Shown here in pieces: positions 26,490 to 34,283 of a DNA stretch of 64,000 bases. Under the pieces are notes generated by a model, which was not told the DNA's origin, did no database searches, and worked only from the letters and a program-made list of their open reading frames with translations. Source of the stretch: Alcaligenaceae bacterium (lineage in GTDB: Bacteria > Pseudomonadota > Gammaproteobacteria > Burkholderiales > Burkholderiaceae_B). The DNA lies in NCBI GenBank assembly GCA_947378965.1, contig CANCMG010000007.1, forward strand, positions 1 to 64,000, given 5' to 3'. The position numbers were made by a program, and so were the translations under genes. Within the stretch, counting starts at the first letter, position 1. Every line of letters begins with the position of its first letter.

Positions 26490-27370
26490 TGATTTATTTT
26501 TTACAGCAACTGCTCAATGGCCTGGCAACAGGTGCGATCTATGCTTCGTTGGGCTTGGCACTCGTATTAATCTATCGCACCACCAACATCGCTAATTTCG
26601 CCCAGGGCGAGATGGCAACGTTCTCGGCATTTTTAACCTGGCAGCTAACCGAATTTGGTTTGCCGATTGGGTGGGCAATTTTGATTTCGCTTGGACTGTC
26701 GTTGATCATGGGCGCCGTCACCTACGTGTTGATTGTGCGGCCCGTGCAATACAAAGACGAGATGACAATCATCATCGTCACGCTAGGATTGTTTCTGGCG
26801 TACAACAGTGCTACCGGTGCGATTTGGGGCTTTATGCAAAAGGCCTCACCAAGCCCGTTGCCTGAACAGACCTGGACATTCGGCACACTGCGTGTTGGCG
26901 CTGAGTTACTGGCTTTTGTTGGGGTACTCGTGACGATTTCAGCCGGGTTATATGTATTGTTTCAGCGCACACGTTTGGGCATGGCTTTGCGGGCCGCAGC
27001 ATCAAATGCACAGTCGGCGCAGTTGGTCGGTATCCCCTATACCGCCATGATGACGCTGGGCTGGGGGATGGCTGCAGCGTTGGGCTCGGTGTCTGGCGCT
27101 TTGGTCGCTTCGCGTCTGACCTTAGATCCCAACATGATGGGTGATGTGATTATTTATGCCTTCGCGGCGGCGGTGGTTGGCGGGCTCAGCAGCTATCTGG
27201 GGGCTGTCGTAGGCGGTGTTGTCGTTGGTGTGTCTCAATCTTTCTCAACCGCATATTTGCCTGCACTCGGCGCAGATCTTCAGATCATTGTGCCTTTGTT
27301 GTTAATTGTTGCCGTGTTGATTGTGAAGCCTGAAGGTCTGTTTGGTAAAGCCGTGCAGGTGAGGGTATGA
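26489..27370 (+). CDS. livH: Branched-chain-type ABC transporter permease LivH
   Basis: A 293-residue inner-membrane permease with about eight hydrophobic segments. The N-terminus FLQQLLNGLATGAIYASLGLAL and the coupling region RLGMALRAAASNAQSAQLVGI are diagnostic of LivH. It pairs with LivM to form the translocation path. The stop codon of livF overlaps the start by one base, and its own end overlaps livM by 4 bp. Confidence 0.95.
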   Translation: MIYFLQQLLNGLATGAIYASLGLALVLIYRTTNIANFAQGEMATFSAFLTWQLTEFGLPIGWAILISLGLSLIMGAVTYVLIVRPVQYKDEMTIIIVTLGLFLAYNSATGAIWGFMQKASPSPLPEQTWTFGTLRVGAELLAFVGVLVTISAGLYVLFQRTRLGMALRAAASNAQSAQLVGIPYTAMMTLGWGMAAALGSVSGALVASRLTLDPNMMGDVIIYAFAAAVVGGLSSYLGAVVGGVVVGVSQSFSTAYLPALGADLQIIVPLLLIVAVLIVKPEGLFGKAVQVRV

Positions 27371-28320
27371 ACATGACTGCTAAACATTGGTTGCTCGGCG
27401 TGCTCTTAGCGGCGCTGCTGATCGTGACACCAATTGTCGCCCCAAGCTATCTGACCTTTCAGTTAACTGGTGTGATGGCGTATGCGGTAGCGGCAATTGG
27501 TTTGAACCTGATCATTGGTTATGCAGGTCAGATTTCACTGGGGCATAACGCTTTTTTCGCTTTGGGCGCGTACACGGCCGCATTAAGTGTGGCGCATTTA
27601 CAGGTGCATTATGTGGTGTCGGTGTTGATCGCAGCGGCTGTCACGTTTGTGGTTGGATTTTTAGCAGGCTTTCCTGCGCAGCGTTTAAAGGGTCTTTATC
27701 TGGCCTTGATTACGTTGGTCCTTGCGGTGTCGGTGTCGCCTGTTATCAAGCACTTTAAGGCTTATACAAACGGGATGTCGGGCTTGGCGGTTGATCGTCC
27801 TACGCCACCTGCTTGGTCTGGCCTAACGCAAGATGCTTGGGTCTACTACGTTGTGTTGCTCTTCACCGCCGTGTGTTTTTTCTTAGCCCGAAACTTTGTG
27901 GCGGGTAGCACCGGGCGCGCGCTCACTGCAGTCAGACAAGCCCCGCTTGCGGCATCGTCGATGGGCGTAGATGTCAATGGCTACAAAGTGCTGATCTTTG
28001 GTCTGGGTTCTATGTTCGCAGGTATTGGCGGTGCGATTTTTAACTTCTCGATCGGATTTATTGCCCCTGACTCTTTTAACCTCTTGCTGTCGGTCAGTTT
28101 TCTGGCTGCAATCGTGGTGGGTGGCTTAGGGACCGTATGGGGCGCGCTGGTGGCTGGTTTGTTTTTACAGTTTGTGCCGTCGTACGCCTCTGACATCAGC
28201 AATGCCTTAGCGGGCGCTGTGTACGGTGGGATCCTGATCGTGTGTATGTTCTTTATGCCCAAAGGCATCGTTGGTTCAGCCATCGTTTGGCTGCGCGAGC
28301 GTCGATTGGCAAAACATTGA
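27367..28320 (+). CDS. livM: Branched-chain-type ABC transporter permease LivM
   Basis: A 317-residue permease, second half of the channel. GLNLIIGYAGQISLGHNAFFALGAYT is the conserved LivM segment; STGRALTAVRQAPLAASSMG is the coupling loop to the ATPases; GGLGTVWGALVAGLFL is the conserved C-terminal part. It starts inside livH (ATGA). The stop is 10 bp before the D-2-hydroxyacid dehydrogenase start, so that enzyme belongs to the same transcript. Confidence 0.95.
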   Translation: MNMTAKHWLLGVLLAALLIVTPIVAPSYLTFQLTGVMAYAVAAIGLNLIIGYAGQISLGHNAFFALGAYTAALSVAHLQVHYVVSVLIAAAVTFVVGFLAGFPAQRLKGLYLALITLVLAVSVSPVIKHFKAYTNGMSGLAVDRPTPPAWSGLTQDAWVYYVVLLFTAVCFFLARNFVAGSTGRALTAVRQAPLAASSMGVDVNGYKVLIFGLGSMFAGIGGAIFNFSIGFIAPDSFNLLLSVSFLAAIVVGGLGTVWGALVAGLFLQFVPSYASDISNALAGAVYGGILIVCMFFMPKGIVGSAIVWLRERRLAKH

Positions 28321-28330
28321 AAGGTTGAAA

Positions 28331-29338
28331 ATGCGTTTAGCGATTTTGGATGATTACCTAGGTATTGGGCAGACGATTGTTGATTGGAGTGCGGTACCTG
28401 AGTTGGCGGTCGTTAGCTTTCGTGATCATGTGCATGATCAAAATGAGTTGGTTGATCGCTTGGCCGAGTTTGATGTGGTGATGCGAATTCGCGAACGTAC
28501 AGAGTTTCCACGCGAAGTGCTCTTACGTTTACCAAAATTAAAGTTGTTGTTGGCCACGGGTATGCGTAATGCACGTTCGATTGATTTACGTGCGGCAGAT
28601 GAGCTTGGCATTGTTGTCAGTACCACTGAGGCGCAACACCAAACGACAGTTGAAGTGACCTGGGCGTTAATTCTTGGGCTGTTTCGCGCGATTCCGCAAG
28701 AAAGCGCTTCGCTGCGCGCCGGTGGCTGGCAAGTGAGCTTAGGCCGTGGGTTGGCGGGCAAGACCTTAGGTGTTGTGGGTTTGGGCAATATGGGGATCCC
28801 TGTTGCGCAGATCGGTCAGTTGTTTGGGATGAAGGTGGTGGCCTGGAGCCGCAATATGACGCCCGAACGTTCAAACGTTTATCAAGTTGAGTCAGTCACC
28901 AAAGAGCAATTGTTTCGCCAATCTGATGTGATCACGATTCATATGCCGCTCAGCGATGCCACGCTCGGTCTCGTGTCGGCCGCAGATCTAGCCTTGATGA
29001 AAAAAGACGCCTTCTTGATCAATACGTCGCGTCCACAAATCGTAGCTGAAGGTGCGCTGCTCGACGCGCTTGAACAGAGGCGCATCGGTGGCGCCGGGCT
29101 CGATGTGTTTGAGGTTGAACCCTTGCCCGCTGACCATCCTTATCGAAGCTTGCCTAACGTGCTGGCAACGCCTCATATTGGCTTCGTGACCAAAGAGAAT
29201 ATGGAAGAGTTCTTTCATACCTCACTAAAGAATTTATTAGCGTTTTTGGCCGGTTCGCCGACTAACGTGATCAACGCAGCTCGGCCGTTTTTGCCCGATT
29301 CTCAGGTATCGAAACAAATGCACGCTAAAGGCCACTGA
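28331..29338 (+). CDS. D-2-hydroxyacid dehydrogenase family protein
   Basis: A 335-residue NAD(P)-dependent dehydrogenase that interconverts 2-keto acids and D-2-hydroxy acids. The Rossmann loop is GVVGLGNMGIPVAQIG, the catalytic Arg region NTSRPQIVAEGAL, the Glu segment IGGAGLDVFEVEPLP, and the catalytic His is in TPHIGFVTKEN. AAGG lies 6 bp before the ATG at 28331; the ORF-track start 20 codons upstream is within livM. Placement at the end of the ABC operon suggests it processes the imported compound. Substrate (glycerate, lactate, hydroxyisocaproate or other) is unresolved. Confidence 0.9.
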   Translation: MRLAILDDYLGIGQTIVDWSAVPELAVVSFRDHVHDQNELVDRLAEFDVVMRIRERTEFPREVLLRLPKLKLLLATGMRNARSIDLRAADELGIVVSTTEAQHQTTVEVTWALILGLFRAIPQESASLRAGGWQVSLGRGLAGKTLGVVGLGNMGIPVAQIGQLFGMKVVAWSRNMTPERSNVYQVESVTKEQLFRQSDVITIHMPLSDATLGLVSAADLALMKKDAFLINTSRPQIVAEGALLDALEQRRIGGAGLDVFEVEPLPADHPYRSLPNVLATPHIGFVTKENMEEFFHTSLKNLLAFLAGSPTNVINAARPFLPDSQVSKQMHAKGH

Positions 29339-29500
29339 TGCCTGGCGATTTGCCTTAAGTCGCATCTGGATCAAGCAATTTGAGCTTGAACGGCTGACTG
29401 AAATCTTATCGAGTCTCTAGTCACGCAGTGCGCTGCGGCTTGTAGGTCGAGTGGCGCCTCGGCCTCGCGCTGACTGCGCAGAGCTATTTTCCAGTTAATA

Positions 29501-29533
29501 TTGATGTACTAAATTATAGTATTTGATGTACTA
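29501..29533. repeat. Direct repeats TTGATGTACTA, 22 bp apart
   Basis: Two identical 11-mers at 29501-29511 and 29523-29533 with an 11-bp AT-rich spacer (aattatagtat). The 22-bp period is two helical turns. The pair lies in the AT-rich convergent gap between the dehydrogenase and folB, where no promoter is expected. The rest of this 227-bp gap shows no gene. Confidence 0.5.
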
Positions 29534-29565
29534 TTTTAATAAATCCTAAGTCATTAATAATAAAG

Positions 29566-29961
29566 TTATTTCTTTAATTGAAATGACTCAACGCCAACGG
29601 CAGCACAATCGGCATAGACATCAGGTTTGGCCGTAGATACGCGGGCGGCACGCACCAGAGGATGTGCCAACATACGCTTCATGATTTCGTCGCAGAGAGT
29701 TTCTTGCAGCTTAATATGGCCCGGTGCGATGATATCTGCGATCGTTTGACGCATGAAGTCGTAGTCCACCACCTCACTTAAATCATCTCGGCTTGGCGTG
29801 TTGTCGGTGAGTGGTACGTAAAGATCCACATTGACGATGACGCGTTGTTCGCCCTTTTTTTCAAACTCGTGCACACCGATATTCATGTTGATCTCAAAAT
29901 CCTTGAGAAACAAACGACGGCAATTCGAGAGGTCGGGGTGCTGAATGAGGGCAAGAGTCAT
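29566..29961 (-). CDS. folB: Dihydroneopterin aldolase
   Basis: FolB cleaves dihydroneopterin to 6-hydroxymethyl-dihydropterin and glycolaldehyde in folate synthesis, supplying the substrate path to FolP (also in this window). The 131-residue form starting at MTLALIQHPDL contains RLFLKDFEINMNIGVHEFEK (family start), QRVIVNVDLYVP, VVDYDFMRQTI (catalytic region) and ETLCDEI, and the C-terminal Lys/Pro loop STAKPDVYADCAAVGVE. The ORF track begins at a GTG 23 codons upstream; no good ribosome-binding site is seen for either. It is the last gene of a minus-strand pair with the PTR1-like reductase. Confidence 0.9.
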   Translation of the reverse strand: MTLALIQHPDLSNCRRLFLKDFEINMNIGVHEFEKKGEQRVIVNVDLYVPLTDNTPSRDDLSEVVDYDFMRQTIADIIAPGHIKLQETLCDEIMKRMLAHPLVRAARVSTAKPDVYADCAAVGVESFQLKK

Positions 29962-30105
29962 TGGGGTATCGAAAACGTTTTTAAAAGTGAAAAAATCAAC
30001 AGTATGAGGCCTATGCCGAGACTTGGTCACCGGTCAGCTATTTCAAATTGAGGCGAGTCAAGTCAGGTTACTTCAAATCAAACAGGTCTTCCTCCTCAAG
30101 GCAGA

Positions 30106-30894
30106 TCAAGTCAGAAACATGACATCTCGTTTAGAGGGGTTTAGGTGCTGCCCGCCGTCGACAAAGAGTGTAGTGCCTGTGATGGCATGTGCCGACACTA
30201 AGTACACCACAGCGTCGGCGATATCTTCGGGTGTAGACGATTTGCCTAAAGGTGTTTGTTGGTGCGCCTGCTCGAACCCTTCTTGTGTTTGATCCCCAGA
30301 GATCAACGTCAGCCCGGGTGCAAGCCCGACCACTCTGAGCTCGGGCGCATACGCTTGAGCAAGCAAGGTGGTGGCTTGGTAGAGCGCCGATTTTGATAAG
30401 GTGTAAGACAAAAAATCTGGATTTGGATTAGCCAGTTTTTGATCAAGCAAATTAATGATCACCGAAGGATATGTGAACACTCGCGCAGAGACTTCTTTTG
30501 CGTGTAGGCGTGCGCGATACAGATCCCGACTCAGTGCAATCGGCGCGATCGCATTGATCTGCATATGAGTCTCAAATTGCGTGGGGCTAAATTCGGCTGC
30601 ATCGTCAAAGGCAAATAAAGAGGCGCTATTGATGATGCAATCTGGTAGACCAAGCGCAGCCGTGCACTGCGCGACTAGCGAGTCAACTTGCGTTTGTTGT
30701 GCAAAGTCTGCCTGCAGTGCAACAGCACGACGCCCTAGGCCTTGCACCGCCAACACGGTCTCTTGCGCCTCGACAACTGATTGGCCATAGTGCACACCAA
30801 TATCCCAGCCGTCTCGCGCCAAACGTAAGGCGATTGAGCGCCCTAAGCGTTTTGCAGCGCCGGTAACCAATGCGATTTTAGTAGAAGCATTCAC
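30106..30894 (-). CDS. SDR oxidoreductase, pteridine reductase (PTR1/FolM)-like
   Basis: A 262-residue short-chain dehydrogenase. The NADPH loop is ALVTGAAKRLGRSIA, where the Arg (not the usual acidic residue) is typical of pteridine reductases PTR1 and FolM. NSAS replaces the usual NNAG. The catalytic pair is YTLSKSALY, followed by VVGLAPGLTL, close to PTR1, and TGTTLFVDGG. Family members reduce dihydro- or fully oxidised pterins and folates. Adjacency to folB supports a pterin role (dihydromonapterin or dihydrofolate reduction). Whether it backs up or replaces dihydrofolate reductase cannot be judged from the window. Confidence 0.8.
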   Translation of the reverse strand: MNASTKIALVTGAAKRLGRSIALRLARDGWDIGVHYGQSVVEAQETVLAVQGLGRRAVALQADFAQQTQVDSLVAQCTAALGLPDCIINSASLFAFDDAAEFSPTQFETHMQINAIAPIALSRDLYRARLHAKEVSARVFTYPSVIINLLDQKLANPNPDFLSYTLSKSALYQATTLLAQAYAPELRVVGLAPGLTLISGDQTQEGFEQAHQQTPLGKSSTPEDIADAVVYLVSAHAITGTTLFVDGGQHLNPSKRDVMFLT

Positions 30895-30963
30895 TACGTG
30901 GCCTCATGGGTTTGAGCGATTGTTGAATAAGCGATCATCAAATGTTCTCGTAGCCATGATGAT

Positions 30964-31671
30964 TCATATCGCGGCCTCGCAACCTTGATAGCTGTTAGCG
31001 ATACAGCGCGTGGCGAGCTCTTGGGCTCGGGTCACCGATTCTTTTGACATCGTTTCAGAAAGTTCGGCAAGGGTGCGTACGGCACTCTGCTCGCCCAGCC
31101 CACGCGCAATATCCAGCCACATATATGCCAGAACTTTATTCTGCTTCACGCCTAGGCCTTTTGCATAGAGCGTGCCGAGGTGACGTTGTGCGTGCGGGTC
31201 GCCTTGCGCTGCCGCCAGTGCAAACCATTTACGCGCTTCAACAGGATTTGGTGTCACACCAAATCCATTTAGATTCATCAAGGCCAAGCGATACTGCGCG
31301 TTCGGCTCGGCAGCAGCGGCCGCTAACCCGTACCAGCGCAAGGCTTGCTTGTCGCTGTGCGCCACGCCTCGACCCGCTTCATACATAAATCCCAAATGGT
31401 ATTGCGCACTCGCATGGCCTTGCGCTGCAGCCTTTTCAAACCAGGCACGCGCCTGCTTATAGTCTTGTGCAACGCCTTGACCGTTGTCGTATAGCACCCC
31501 CAACATGTTTTGTGCCTCGGCGTTACCGCGTTGGCCGAGCTGGTTGAGTTGCGCGACGGCCTCTTGGGTTTTACCGCCTTCAAACAGTGCCATGCTTTCA
31601 GAGACGGTTTGCGCCTGACTGCTTAGGCATAGCAGCGTTAGACAAGCGGCAAGTAAATAGTGCAACGTCAT
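30964..31671 (-). CDS. Exported Sel1-repeat protein
   Basis: A 235-residue protein with a signal peptide (MTLHYLLAACLTLLCLSSQAQ) and at least four Sel1-like helical repeats of about 36 residues, each with the pattern A-x-x-LG-x-x-Y-x-x-G-x-G-V-x-x-D (for example MLGVLYDNGQGVAQDYKQA and HLGFMYEAGRGVAHSDKQA). Such repeats are protein-interaction scaffolds. The start at ATG 31671 lies within one copy of a 41-bp tandem repeat that fills the gap to the upstream FAH-family gene; a TTG five codons upstream is also in frame. A specific partner cannot be named. Confidence 0.85.
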   Translation of the reverse strand: MTLHYLLAACLTLLCLSSQAQTVSESMALFEGGKTQEAVAQLNQLGQRGNAEAQNMLGVLYDNGQGVAQDYKQARAWFEKAAAQGHASAQYHLGFMYEAGRGVAHSDKQALRWYGLAAAAAEPNAQYRLALMNLNGFGVTPNPVEARKWFALAAAQGDPHAQRHLGTLYAKGLGVKQNKVLAYMWLDIARGLGEQSAVRTLAELSETMSKESVTRAQELATRCIANSYQGCEAAI

Positions 31672-31764
31672 GTGATCTTGAGGCAAAGGGCAAGTGAAGG
31701 GCTTGGTGTCATGTGACCTTAAGACGAGAAGAACGTAAATGGCTTGACGTCATGTAATCTTGAT
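31667..31764. repeat. 41-bp tandem repeat across the FAH-Sel1 gene junction
   Basis: GTCATGTGATCTTGAG (31667), GTCATGTGACCTTAAG (31708) and GTCATGTAATCTTGAT (31749) recur at exactly 41-bp steps; copies 1 and 2 agree at 28 of 41 positions. On the minus strand copy 3 holds the stop codon of the FAH gene (ACATGA) and copy 1 holds the start codon of the Sel1 gene (ATGACG). See findings. Confidence 0.8.
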
Positions 31765-32547
31765 CGACAGATCTGGCATACGATCAAGTTTGCACAGGAT
31801 CACGTCGCCTTTGACAACCGGGCCGACATTTTCAGGTGTACCCGAGTAAATAATGTCACCAGCAAATAACTCGTTTGCTTCAGACAGTTTTGAAATCTGC
31901 TCAGCCACAGACCAAATCATTTGATCCAGAGTCGCCCGTTGTTTAACCACGCCGTTCACGGCAAGAGAGATTGTTTCTTTCGAAAAACTACCGATTGCAC
32001 TGACCGGGTAAATGGGCCCAATGGGCGCCGAGCGATCAAACGATTTGCCGATTTCCCAGGGTTTTTTCTGATCGCCCAGCATGCGCTGCAAGTCACGCCT
32101 GGTCATGTCTAAGCCAAGCGCATAACCATACACATGTTCAAGCGCGCGCTCGATCGAAATGTCTTTGCCGCCGGACTTCAGTGCTGCCACCAACTCGACC
32201 TCATAGTGGTAGTTTTTAGTGAGGCTCGGGTAGGGGTGATCCACTACCTGACCTGGGGCAACGTACTGAATCGCATCGGTTGGCTTCTGAAAAAAGAAAG
32301 GGGGTTCGCGCGTAGGATCTGAACCCATCTCGCGCGCATGCGCGGCATAATTACGACCGATGCAATAAATGCGACGCACCGGAAACTGCTGCGTGCTGTT
32401 CGCGATCGGGATAAAGGTTTGCTCAACGGTGAAAAGCGCTTTGGCTCCTGGCTGCGCACTTGCCTCGCGGCTCACCCCTACTGTCGCAGTGGCTGCTATT
32501 GCCGCCAAGCCTGCTTTGAGGCTGTCACGTCTAGAAATCATGTTCAT
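31750..32547 (-). CDS. Fumarylacetoacetate hydrolase family protein with Tat-type signal
   Basis: A 265-residue FAH-fold enzyme: IYCIGRNYAAHAREMG is the conserved start of the domain, HYEVELV carries the metal-binding Glu residues, and YSGTPENVGPV matches the C-terminal substrate loop (usually TGTPxGVG). The family hydrolyses or decarboxylates beta-diketones, 2-keto-enoates or oxaloacetate in the cytoplasm. This one begins NMISRRDSLKAGLAAIAATATVG and then ASA-Q, a twin-arginine-like signal, so it is probably exported. AGGAGA precedes the ATG at 32547 by 6-8 bp, which supports the start. The amidase gene lies just upstream on the same strand (34 bp). Confidence 0.85.
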   Translation of the reverse strand: MNMISRRDSLKAGLAAIAATATVGVSREASAQPGAKALFTVEQTFIPIANSTQQFPVRRIYCIGRNYAAHAREMGSDPTREPPFFFQKPTDAIQYVAPGQVVDHPYPSLTKNYHYEVELVAALKSGGKDISIERALEHVYGYALGLDMTRRDLQRMLGDQKKPWEIGKSFDRSAPIGPIYPVSAIGSFSKETISLAVNGVVKQRATLDQMIWSVAEQISKLSEANELFAGDIIYSGTPENVGPVVKGDVILCKLDRMPDLSIKIT

Positions 32548-32581
32548 GCGTTCTCTCCTGTTGAGTCGTGTGCGTCAGCAA

Positions 32582-34039
32582 TTAGCGCAATAACTTGCTG
32601 CGAATTTTTGAATAACCACTTGCCAGATCGTAGGCGTGCCCAAGTTGTAGCACGCTCATGTCGCTTTGTACCGGGCCGATAATCTGTAGCCCAACGGGCA
32701 GCCCACCGCTGGTAAAGCCCGCGGGTGCTGCCAAGGTCGGTAGTCCGGCCATCGTGGCAGGGATAACCGACTGCATCCAGCGGTGGTAGGTATCCATTGC
32801 TTTGCCGGCAACCTGCTTAGGCCAGTGCTCTTCGGCGGCAAACGGACTAACCTGCGCCGCAGGCATGACTAAAAAGTCGAACTGTTCAAACAGGCGGCGC
32901 AGCTCTTGATACCAAGCCGTACGGACTTTGGCCGCTGCAAAAACGTCGGGTCCTGACAAGGCGAGGCCGCGTTCGATCTCCCACACCGCCTCGGGCTTGA
33001 GTAAGGCGCGCGAACTGGCAGAGTGATAGTGGTGGGCGTTGCCCCCAGCAAAGGTAAAGCTGCGCAGCGTGAGCCAGGCGTTCCAGAGTTGTTCAAGATC
33101 AAATGTAGGCACGGCCGCCTCAACCGTACTGCCAATGGTTTTGAAGTGTTGGAGAGCAGTTTCGGTGATCCCTAATAGCCCCGCTTCAATCGGCAAATGC
33201 CCGCCTAAATCCCCGAGCCAGCCAATGCGGGTGCCACGCAACTCGCGCTCAAGCGGTTGCTCAAATAATTTGACATCATCTTGTCTGCGCGATAACGGCA
33301 AGCGCGCGTCAAAGCCGGCTTGTACTGAAAGTAACAACGCCAGATCAGGGATATTGCGTGCCATGGGGCCCGTGACGCTGAACTGCTGAAAAAAGACTTC
33401 TTCGCCAGGGCCGTGCGGCACACAGCCTGGCGAGGTTCGAAAGCCAAACACATTATTAAAGGCTGCAGGCGTGCGCAGCGATCCCATCATGTCAGAACCG
33501 TCAGCAACGGGCAGCATATTCAAGGCCAGGGCAACGCCCGCGCCGCCACTGCTGCCACCCGCGCAGCGCGAGGGGTCAAAGGCGTTGCGGGTGATGCCGT
33601 AGACAGGGTTGTAGGTGTGTGCGCCCAAGCCAAACTCTGGCGAGTTGGTACGCCCGACAAAAATAGCCCCGGCGGCACGTACGCGCGCATTGGCCGCTGA
33701 ATCGGTCGTGGTGACTTGTCCTTTAAAGATCGGTGAGCCGTTGGTAGTGATCATGCCTGCCACAGGGGCGATGTCTTTGGGCGCCTGCGGAAACCCGTGC
33801 AACACGCCCATGCTTTGTTTGCGATCTAGCTGTGCATCGCGTTCGCGTGCTTGCGCAAATAGGGCGTCGGGGTCAGGCATGGCCACGATGGCGTTGACGG
33901 TAGGATTTTGTTGGTCGATTTGCACTAAGAACGCTTCGAGAACTTCGCTACAAGACACCTCGCGGCGATGGATCGCGCGCGACAGGCTGACAGCATCGAG
34001 CGAAACAATAGAACTGGAGGGGGCGGCGGCTGAGGTCAT
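32582..34039 (-). CDS. Amidase (amidase signature family)
   Basis: A 485-residue amidase-signature hydrolase, cutting amide or carbamoyl bonds. The Ser-Ser-Lys triad is visible: Lys in GFPQAPKDIAPVAG, the bridging Ser in CAGGSSGGAGVALAL, and the nucleophile in SDMMGSLRTPAAFNNV (more usually GSDxGGSxRxPA). The start at MTSAAAPSSS was preferred since the ORF-track start adds 27 residues without family support. It heads a minus-strand operon with the exported FAH-family gene and the Sel1 gene, and is divergent from a Bug receptor, a pairing that suggests uptake and breakdown of an amide-containing compound (inference). The substrate is unknown. Confidence 0.9.
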   Translation of the reverse strand: MTSAAAPSSSIVSLDAVSLSRAIHRREVSCSEVLEAFLVQIDQQNPTVNAIVAMPDPDALFAQARERDAQLDRKQSMGVLHGFPQAPKDIAPVAGMITTNGSPIFKGQVTTTDSAANARVRAAGAIFVGRTNSPEFGLGAHTYNPVYGITRNAFDPSRCAGGSSGGAGVALALNMLPVADGSDMMGSLRTPAAFNNVFGFRTSPGCVPHGPGEEVFFQQFSVTGPMARNIPDLALLLSVQAGFDARLPLSRRQDDVKLFEQPLERELRGTRIGWLGDLGGHLPIEAGLLGITETALQHFKTIGSTVEAAVPTFDLEQLWNAWLTLRSFTFAGGNAHHYHSASSRALLKPEAVWEIERGLALSGPDVFAAAKVRTAWYQELRRLFEQFDFLVMPAAQVSPFAAEEHWPKQVAGKAMDTYHRWMQSVIPATMAGLPTLAAPAGFTSGGLPVGLQIIGPVQSDMSVLQLGHAYDLASGYSKIRSKLLR

Positions 34040-34194
34040 GGCAGAAGCTCGTGCAAAAGACGCTATTGTGCCACCGCAGCGTTTGCTATGGCTTGTACTA
34101 GATTGGCCAGATGAAAACACGACATATCAAGGATTTCCCTATGTTTCATCGACACCCCCACTTTTGAGCGCTGACAGAGTTCGATCGGGGGTCA

Positions 34195-34214
34195 CTAATT
34201 TCTACCAAAATTAG
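34195..34214. promoter_or_regulatory. Inverted repeat CTAATTT-N6-AAATTAG
   Basis: A perfect 7-bp dyad in the 244-bp divergent region between the amidase and the Bug receptor, 70 bp before the receptor start. It could be an operator for either direction. Nothing else supported was seen in this gap. Confidence 0.35.
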
Positions 34215-34283
34215 CCGTCAGTGAGGTATCTTGTTAACTCTAGAACAATATTGATTGAGCCGCACAGGCCAACAGGAGCAGAC

